Shown here: positions 6,824-11,459 of the stretch, in pieces
How the letters are laid out: the number at the start of each line of letters is the position of its first letter
Numbering within the stretch: position 1 is the stretch's first letter
Origin: Actinomycetota bacterium
GTDB taxonomy: Bacteria > Actinomycetota > Humimicrobiia > Humimicrobiales > Humimicrobiaceae
Direction: 5' to 3'
DNA length: 11,459 nt
NCBI GenBank assembly: GCA_003563375.1
Contig: PWSB01000125.1
Span: 1 to 11,459 of the forward strand
Notes under the pieces: model-generated
Told to the model about the DNA's origin: nothing
The model's input: only the letters and a program-made list of their open reading frames with translations
The model's database searches: none
Made by a program: the position numbers and the translations under genes

Positions 6824-7099
6824 ATGATAGCACTGCAGGTCAGCCTTTATCCTGTGGGCCAAAAAGATATAGATCTGGCCCTAAACGCATTTTGGGCCAT
6901 GCTGGAGGAACAAAATGTTGATTACAAGGTCACCCCTTTAAGCACCGTATGCTGGGGGGAGGATGATAAAGAATTATATGATGCAGTATTTACGGCCTAC
7001 CAGAAGGCAAGGGTGCTGGGACAGGCAGTAATGGTGACAACCCTTGCCACAGGAAAAGATGAGGATATTGGCAAGCTTCTTGATTTCCTGCCCGGATAA
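6824..7099 (+). CDS. ykoF: Single-domain YkoF-like thiamine-binding protein
   Basis: This is a soluble 91-residue protein resembling one half of YkoF, the thiamine/pyrimidine-binding protein of the Bacillus subtilis ykoFEDC operon. SLYPVGQKDIDLALNAFW at 7-24, PLSTVCWGEDDKELYDAVFTAY at 38-59 and GQAVMVTTLATGKDED at 66-81 follow the beta-alpha-beta-beta-alpha-beta pattern of a YkoF repeat and align best, from memory, with the second repeat. B. subtilis YkoF has about 200 residues with two repeats; this protein ends after one, at a clear stop codon. A dimer could rebuild the two-domain unit. The start has a perfect AGGAGG at 6813-6818, five bases upstream. It is the last operon gene, whereas ykoF is first in B. 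subtilis. The related MTH1187-type thiamine-binding family is an alternative name. Confidence 0.8.
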   Translation: MIALQVSLYPVGQKDIDLALNAFWAMLEEQNVDYKVTPLSTVCWGEDDKELYDAVFTAYQKARVLGQAVMVTTLATGKDEDIGKLLDFLPG

Positions 7100-7102
7100 G
7101 GG

Positions 7103-7123
7103 ATCAAAACGGTTTTGATTTTT
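7103..7123 (+). terminator. Probable terminator of the thiamine operon
   Basis: ATCAAAAC (7103-7110) and GTTTTGAT (7112-7119) are complementary around a single base. With a realistic loop of five they make a stem of about six mostly A-T pairs, running into five T residues (7119-7123). It begins four bases after the ykoF stop. The weak stem lowers confidence, but the next hairpin may reinforce it. Confidence 0.45.
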
Positions 7124-7156
7124 GATACCCCGATTTCGGTAGGAGCCGGGGTATCA
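7123..7156. other. Strong hairpin between convergent genes
   Basis: TGATACCCCG (7123-7132) pairs perfectly with CGGGGTATCA (7147-7156) around a 14-base loop. It ends two bases before the last codon (stop) of the helicase gene on the opposite strand. Neither strand has a T-tract after it, so it is not a textbook terminator. It may protect 3' ends of both transcripts or back up the preceding terminator. Confidence 0.6.
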
Positions 7157-7157
7157 G

Positions 7158-9314
7158 TCAATCTATTTTCTTTAAAGGGGCAAAGCTTGCCAAAAGGTGC
7201 TTTAAGCCCACACTTTCAAAATCGACATCAAGTTCTATATCCGAGGAAAGTCTTTTAACATTTTTTACTACCCCTTTTCCCCACATCTTATGTTCCACAT
7301 GCTCGCCTTGCTCAAAATCCAAGCTGCCATCATTTTCTATATGGGTCCGGCCGGCCAAAGCCATCCTGTCCTCATCCCGGACAAGGCTTTTGGGAATTTC
7401 TTTTAAGAACCTTGATACAGTGCTGTATTTCCTATTCCCATAAATAGCCCTTGCATCAGCATAGGTCATAAACAATTTTTCCTCTGCTCTGGTCATCCCT
7501 ACATAACACAGCCTTCTTTCCTCCTCTATCTCATCTAGGGAAGCCATGCTCCGCAAATGGGGGAATATCCCTTCCTCCAGGCCTATTATAAAAACCACTG
7601 GAAACTCAAGGCCTTTGGCATTATGGAGGGTCATGAGCACCACCGCATCCGAATACTGGTCATAGTTGTCTATATCGGTAAGGAGGGATATCTCTTCCAA
7701 GAAAGAATTCAGCCCCGACAGGCCTGCCTGCCCGGCTTCAGCCCTTTGTTCAAATTCCCTTGTGACCGTAAGCAGCTCTCTTAGGTTGTCAATGCGGTTC
7801 AATGAATCTATGGTCTTTTCCGCTTCAAGCCCTGCCATGTAACCCGAATCTATCCATATTTTTTCCAGCAGGCGGTCTATGCTGTTTTTTTGCCCGTAAT
7901 CCCTTAATCCGGCCATAAAGGAAATAAAAGAGCCTATCCTCTTCTTTACCCCAAATGAGATATAAGGGATCTCGTCTGCATTGTGGAAAGCCTCACAGAA
8001 AGTGATCCTGTTTTTACCTGCATACTGCTCTATTTGGGAAAGGGTCTTTTTGCCGATTTTACGTGAGGGGACATTCACTATCCTAAGCAGGCTTATGACA
8101 TCCTTTGGATTTACTATGAGCTTGAGGTAGGCAAGCATGTCTTTTACCTCCTTGCGGTCATAAAACCTCACTCCCCCGTATATCTTATAGGGAATATTTT
8201 GTTTTATGAACTGCTCCTCTACAGCCCTTGACTGGGCATTGGTCCGGTAGAAAATGGCAAAATCCTTGTACTTCTTATCCTTTTTTTCAGCGTATTGCTT
8301 TATCTTGGATATGATAAAGGATGCTTCCTGTTTTTCATCCTGAGCCCTATAAAGGGAAATGAGTTCTCCTTTAGGGTTTTGGGTCCAAAGTTTTTTATCT
8401 TTTCTTCTCTCGTTTCTGCTTATAAGGCTGTAGGCTGCTTCCAGTATATTCTGTGTTGAGCGGTAATTCTGTTCAAGTTTTACTATCTCGGTGCCAGTGA
8501 ACTGGCGGTCAAATTCTATGATGTTCTTGATCTCTGCCCCGCGCCAGCTGTAAATGCTCTGGTCATCGTCACCTACTACACACACCCTCCTGTGTTCTTC
8601 GGCAAGAAGCATGACTATCTGGTTCTGGGCCAGGTTGGTATCCTGGAATTCATCCACCAGTATGTACCGGAATTTTTTTTGGTACCGGGCCCTGGCCTCG
8701 GGAAAAAGTTTTAAGAGATCAACCATATACATCAGAAGGTCATCAAAATCCAGTGCGTTTGCCTTGATTAGCTTATCCTGGTACAAAGGATAGATATCAG
8801 CTACCTTCTTTTCAAAATAGTCAGAGGCCTCTCTGCGGTAGGTCTCATAGTCTATAAGCCTGTTTTTAGCGTCGCTTATCACTGCACTCACCGCTTTAGG
8901 TGAAAATATTTTAAGATCCATATTTTTTTGCTTCAAGCAGACGGCTATTAACTTGAGGCTGTCTTCGGCATCATAGATGACGAAATTAGGGGATATACCT
9001 AATTTATCTATTTCCCGCCTCAATACCCTTGCACAAAAAGAATGAAATGTGCTTACCCACATAGACCTTCCTATGTCACCCACCAGCTGGATGACTCTTT
9101 CCTTCATCTCCCGGGCAGCTTTATTTGTAAAGGTGATCGCCAAAATATCAAAGGGGTCTACTCCGAGGTTTTTTATGAGGTATGCTATCCTGTAGGTCAG
9201 CACCCTCGTCTTGCCGCTTCCTGCTCCTGCGATGACAAGTAACGGGCCTTCAGTTTTCTTTACAGCCTGGATCTGGCGGCAGTTGAGATATTTTTCTAGT
9301 TCCAAATTATTCAA
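7158..9314 (-). CDS. pcrA: ATP-dependent DNA helicase PcrA/UvrD
   Basis: This superfamily 1A 3'-5' helicase acts in nucleotide excision repair and in clearing proteins and conflicts from DNA. The 718-residue protein has all motifs: Walker A AGAGSGKT at 29-36, Ia TFTNKAA at 61-67, II DEFQDTN at 221-227, III GDDDQSIYSWRGA at 248-260, IV EQNYRST at 281-287, V TLHNAKGLEF at 562-571 and VI YVGMTRAEE at 604-612. The C-terminal segment (about 669-718) has the Tudor-like form seen in PcrA, GEHVEHKMWGKGVV near 670-683 and SFAPLKK near the end, known to bind RNA polymerase. The start is TTG at 9314-9312, directly after the DAHP synthase TAG stop; this puts Walker A at the usual distance from the N-terminus. 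It is probably expressed by coupling with that gene. Confidence 0.95.
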   Translation of the reverse strand: MNNLELEKYLNCRQIQAVKKTEGPLLVIAGAGSGKTRVLTYRIAYLIKNLGVDPFDILAITFTNKAAREMKERVIQLVGDIGRSMWVSTFHSFCARVLRREIDKLGISPNFVIYDAEDSLKLIAVCLKQKNMDLKIFSPKAVSAVISDAKNRLIDYETYRREASDYFEKKVADIYPLYQDKLIKANALDFDDLLMYMVDLLKLFPEARARYQKKFRYILVDEFQDTNLAQNQIVMLLAEEHRRVCVVGDDDQSIYSWRGAEIKNIIEFDRQFTGTEIVKLEQNYRSTQNILEAAYSLISRNERRKDKKLWTQNPKGELISLYRAQDEKQEASFIISKIKQYAEKKDKKYKDFAIFYRTNAQSRAVEEQFIKQNIPYKIYGGVRFYDRKEVKDMLAYLKLIVNPKDVISLLRIVNVPSRKIGKKTLSQIEQYAGKNRITFCEAFHNADEIPYISFGVKKRIGSFISFMAGLRDYGQKNSIDRLLEKIWIDSGYMAGLEAEKTIDSLNRIDNLRELLTVTREFEQRAEAGQAGLSGLNSFLEEISLLTDIDNYDQYSDAVVLMTLHNAKGLEFPVVFIIGLEEGIFPHLRSMASLDEIEEERRLCYVGMTRAEEKLFMTYADARAIYGNRKYSTVSRFLKEIPKSLVRDEDRMALAGRTHIENDGSLDFEQGEHVEHKMWGKGVVKNVKRLSSDIELDVDFESVGLKHLLASFAPLKKID

Positions 9315-10103
9315 CTACCTGACCATTTTATTAAAAAATTTTGCGAATACAGAGACCTGGCCCAACATATCCTTGAGCTGCCTGGAGTTTAGGGACTGTT
9401 GCCCATCACATAATGCCTTTTCCGGATTATGATGTGTCTCTACTATAAGGCCGTCTGCGCCTACAGCTATCGCTGCCCTGCTCATAGGGATAACCAGGTC
9501 GCTCTGCCCCACGGCATGTGAGGGATCGACGATGATGGGAAGATTGCTCATCTTTTTGATTACGGGCACAGCTGACAGGTCTAGGGTAAACCTTGTGTAT
9601 GTCTCAAACGTCCTGATGCCCCTTTCGCATAGGACCACTTCACAATCACCCTGCTGGGTTATGTATTCTACAGCCAGGAGCCATTCTTTTATGGTAGAAG
9701 CCCAGCCTCTTTTAAGGATGACCGATAAATTTTTTAGATTGGCCACCCTGCCTACCTTCTTTAGCAGTGCAAAGTTAGACATATTTCTCGTTCCGATCTG
9801 CAGGACATCCACATACTCTGCTACTTCTTCAACGGTTGCCGCATCGGTCACCTCACTTACTACCTTTAATCCGTACTCTTGGCTGACCTTCTTTAAAAGT
9901 TCAAGCCCTTTTTTCTCCAAACCCTGAAAACTGTATGGAGAAGTCCTTGGTTTATATGCTCCTCCCCGCAAAAAATTAAGCCCGGCCTCTTTTACACCAT
10001 TAGCAATCGCATTAAGCTGATCCTCGCTCTCTACAGCACATGGGCCAGCTATTACGGTTATAAAACCTTTTTTTATCAATTGAATGTCTTTTTTTTGTTC
10101 CAT
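9315..10103 (-). CDS. aroF: 3-deoxy-7-phosphoheptulonate (DAHP) synthase, core-only type I-beta
   Basis: This enzyme joins phosphoenolpyruvate and erythrose 4-phosphate, the first step of the shikimate pathway. The 262-residue TIM-barrel shows GPCAVES at 20-26, RGGAYKPRTSPYSFQG at 46-61, KRGWASTIKEWLLAVEYI at 131-148, LCERGIRTFE at 158-167, DPSHAVGQ at 193-200 and VETHHNP at 221-227. The expected metal ligands are present: C22, H196, E222 and D233. It lacks the N-terminal ferredoxin-like regulatory domain of the Thermotoga enzyme and the chorismate mutase domain of B. subtilis AroA, but a separate chorismate mutase lies just upstream. The related KDO 8-phosphate synthase is less likely, given the KPRTSPYSFQG and CERGIRTFE motifs. 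Start ATG at 10103 has only a weak GGGAT site. An internal promoter may precede it. The symbol aroF is a family label. Confidence 0.92.
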   Translation of the reverse strand: MEQKKDIQLIKKGFITVIAGPCAVESEDQLNAIANGVKEAGLNFLRGGAYKPRTSPYSFQGLEKKGLELLKKVSQEYGLKVVSEVTDAATVEEVAEYVDVLQIGTRNMSNFALLKKVGRVANLKNLSVILKRGWASTIKEWLLAVEYITQQGDCEVVLCERGIRTFETYTRFTLDLSAVPVIKKMSNLPIIVDPSHAVGQSDLVIPMSRAAIAVGADGLIVETHHNPEKALCDGQQSLNSRQLKDMLGQVSVFAKFFNKMVR

Positions 10104-10135
10104 AAATATCCCAGGTTCTTTTCAAGAATTTAATT

Positions 10136-10163
10136 ATTATAAGTCAATTAGAATTTTTTTCAA
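10136..10163 (-). promoter_or_regulatory. Possible internal promoter before DAHP synthase
   Basis: Read on the minus strand, TTGAAA (10163-10158) and a perfect TATAAT (10141-10136) are separated by 16 bases, a five-of-six and six-of-six match to sigma-70-type hexamers. Transcription would begin about 25 bases before the start codon. It could let DAHP synthase and the helicase be expressed apart from guaA. The region is A-T-rich, so chance matches are possible. Confidence 0.4.
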
Positions 10164-10179
10164 ACCTTGTCAAAGGTTT
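10162..10179 (-). repeat. Short perfect inverted repeat across the chorismate mutase stop
   Basis: AAACCTT and AAGGTTT flank the four bases TGAC, whose TGA is the chorismate mutase stop codon. The seven-pair hairpin is followed by an A-tract on this strand, so it is not an intrinsic terminator here. Its right arm overlaps the -35 of the possible internal promoter. Confidence 0.5.
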
Positions 10180-10451
10180 TCATCCTTTTCAAGGATCTGG
10201 ACATTTCGAAGTATTGCCTCGAAGATCTGGACAATATTATCATTATAAAGGGGGCCTTTATTGTATTTGACTATATTGTTTATAAGTTCTTCTTCTCTTT
10301 TTGCATCATAGAGAGGCACGTTCTCTTTTTCTTTGAGCCTCTTCACTTCAAGGACTATCCTTGCTCTCTCGTTAAGGTATTCTACAATCTTTTTATCTAT
10401 CTTATTGATTTCTTCCCTGTACTGGTTTAACTTCTCCTTAAATTCATCCAT
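10170..10451 (-). CDS. Chorismate mutase, AroQ type
   Basis: This stand-alone all-helical AroQ enzyme of 93 residues converts chorismate to prephenate, the branch toward phenylalanine and tyrosine. Active-site residues of the family are recognisable: R12 in QYREEINKID, R29 in LNERARIV, K40 in KRLKEKE, D49 and R52 in YDAKREEE, and Q85 in the last helix. No prephenate dehydratase, dehydrogenase or DAHP synthase domain is fused. The start ATG has a strong AAGGAG (10464-10459) seven bases upstream. It lies 21 bases after guaA and 66 bases before DAHP synthase. Neighbouring placement suggests it may associate with that enzyme to give feedback control, as known for some other bacteria; this is inference. 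Confidence 0.88.
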   Translation of the reverse strand: MDEFKEKLNQYREEINKIDKKIVEYLNERARIVLEVKRLKEKENVPLYDAKREEELINNIVKYNKGPLYNDNIVQIFEAILRNVQILEKDENL

Positions 10452-10472
10452 AAAAGTACTCCTTGTAAATTT

Positions 10473-11459
10473 CTATTCCCATTCTATGGTACTGGGCGGT
10501 TTTGAACTAATATCATATACCACCCGGTTGACTCCTTCAACCTCATTTATTATCCGGTTGCTCATCTTTTCTATTATATCATAAGGAAGCCTGACCCAGT
10601 CAGCTGTCATGGCATCTTCACTGGTCACAGCCCTTATGGCAATAGGATAGGCATAGGTCCTCTCATCACCCATCACCCCGACACTTTTTATGCACATCAG
10701 CACTGCAAAAGACTGCCAGATCTGCTCATAGAGGTCAGCCCTCTTTATTTCCTCCAGCACTATAGCATCAGCCTCCTGGAGTATTTTTACTTTTTCTGGG
10801 CTCACCCCCCCTATTATCCTTATAGCCAGGCCGGGCCCTGGAAAAGGCTGCCTCCAGACGATATCATCTGGGAGCCCCAGCTCCTCACCTAGTTTCCTTA
10901 CCTCGTCCTCGAACAGAAGCCTTAAGGGTTCTATCAGCCCCAGCTTCATGTCTTCGGGAAGCCCGCCCACATTATGATGGGACTTTATTTTTGCGGCATC
11001 CCTGGTCCCGCTCTCTATGACATCGGAATAAAGGGTGCCCTGCACGAGGTAATCAACATCCTTGATCTTTTTTGCTTCTTCTTCAAATATCCTTATAAAC
11101 TCATTTCCTATTATCTTCCTCTTTTGTTCAGGATCGGTAACATTTTTTAATTTTTTAAAAAACCTGTCCTGAGCATCTATGGTTATGAGGTTGACCTTGA
11201 AATTCTGCCGGAATGTTTTTTTGACCTGTTCTGCCTCCCCTTTTCTAAGAAGCCCGTGGTCTACAAATATGCAGGTAAGCTTATCAGCCACTGCCTTGTT
11301 CACAATAAGGGCAGCAACAGAAGAATCCACCCCTCCGCTAAGTGCGCAGACGATCCTTCCCTCCTTCACCTTTTCCCTTATCTGGGCCACCCTGTCCTCG
11401 ATGATGGAGACCATGGTCCAGCTTGGGGTGCACTCGCATATATTAAACAAGAAATTCCT
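10473..11459 (-). CDS. guaA: GMP synthase (glutamine-hydrolysing), C-terminal part
   Basis: This enzyme converts XMP to GMP using glutamine and ATP. The window holds about 329 C-terminal residues; the frame stays open to the right edge as RNFLFNICEC, which in GuaA joins the glutaminase domain to the synthase domain, so the glutaminase lies outside. Visible parts are the ATP-pyrophosphatase P-loop LSGGVDSS, VDHGLLRKGE, the LYSDVIESG region, and the XMP-binding dimerisation domain with RQPFPGPGLAIRI, GERTYAYP-like GDERTYAYPIAIRAV and the terminal ISSKPPSTIEWE. That C-terminus is nearly invariant in GuaA, so the 3' end is intact. A TTG at 11450 is internal, not the start. It is first of the guaA-chorismate mutase-DAHP synthase-helicase run. 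Confidence 0.96.
   Translation of the reverse strand, partial: RNFLFNICECTPSWTMVSIIEDRVAQIREKVKEGRIVCALSGGVDSSVAALIVNKAVADKLTCIFVDHGLLRKGEAEQVKKTFRQNFKVNLITIDAQDRFFKKLKNVTDPEQKRKIIGNEFIRIFEEEAKKIKDVDYLVQGTLYSDVIESGTRDAAKIKSHHNVGGLPEDMKLGLIEPLRLLFEDEVRKLGEELGLPDDIVWRQPFPGPGLAIRIIGGVSPEKVKILQEADAIVLEEIKRADLYEQIWQSFAVLMCIKSVGVMGDERTYAYPIAIRAVTSEDAMTADWVRLPYDIIEKMSNRIINEVEGVNRVVYDISSKPPSTIEWE

Noticed and set aside
7123..7156. Bidirectional intrinsic terminator
   Set aside because: The stem is strong but no T-tract follows on either strand, so it is listed only as a hairpin.
1..11459. tRNA or rRNA genes, CRISPR arrays, transposases, phage genes, toxin-antitoxin or defence genes
   Set aside because: None seen on either strand; nearly the whole window is explained by housekeeping and transport genes with short spacers.

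Overview
The window carries ordinary bacterial chromosomal genes, densely packed, with no phage, insertion sequence, CRISPR array or RNA gene that I can see. It is moderately AT-rich and uses AGG/AGA arginine and ATA isoleucine codons freely. The order hrcA-dnaJ-rsmE, with no grpE or dnaK between hrcA and dnaJ, is known from Actinobacteria (for example the mycobacterial hrcA-dnaJ2-rsmE block). Together with the AT-rich composition this hints at a low-GC, probably uncultivated actinobacterial lineage. That placement is an inference with low to moderate confidence.

Layout. (1) Positions 1-2698, minus strand: a heat-shock block read leftward as hrcA, dnaJ, then rsmE, which is cut by the window edge. 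(2) Positions 2699-2966: a divergent control region with a symmetric -10 element, a TPP riboswitch aptamer and an intrinsic terminator. (3) Positions 2967-7099, plus strand: a thiamine salvage operon of thiamine pyrophosphokinase (thiN), then ykoE (substrate-binding membrane subunit), ykoD (double ATPase), ykoC (transmembrane coupling subunit) and a single-domain ykoF-like thiamine-binding protein. (4) Positions 7100-7157: hairpins between convergent genes. (5) Positions 7158-11459, minus strand, read leftward: guaA (cut by the window edge), an AroQ-type chorismate mutase, a DAHP synthase and a PcrA/UvrD helicase.

How the genes work together. The plus-strand operon forms a closed loop. The Yko ECF transporter brings in thiamine or its pyrimidine moiety, thiamine pyrophosphokinase converts thiamine to TPP, and TPP binds the riboswitch to stop further transcription. 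A second possible control point lies between thiN and ykoE. It has an orphan Shine-Dalgarno sequence followed by two mutually exclusive hairpins, one of which would hide the likely ykoE ribosome binding site. On the minus strand, chorismate mutase and DAHP synthase are separate neighbouring proteins, whereas some bacteria fuse them. They may act as a regulated pair at the entry and branch point of aromatic amino acid synthesis.

I do not see a wholly new system. The points most worth checking are the riboswitch's duplicated ten-base segment, the thiN-ykoE leader, the symmetric promoter shared by the heat-shock and thiamine units, and the half-length YkoF.
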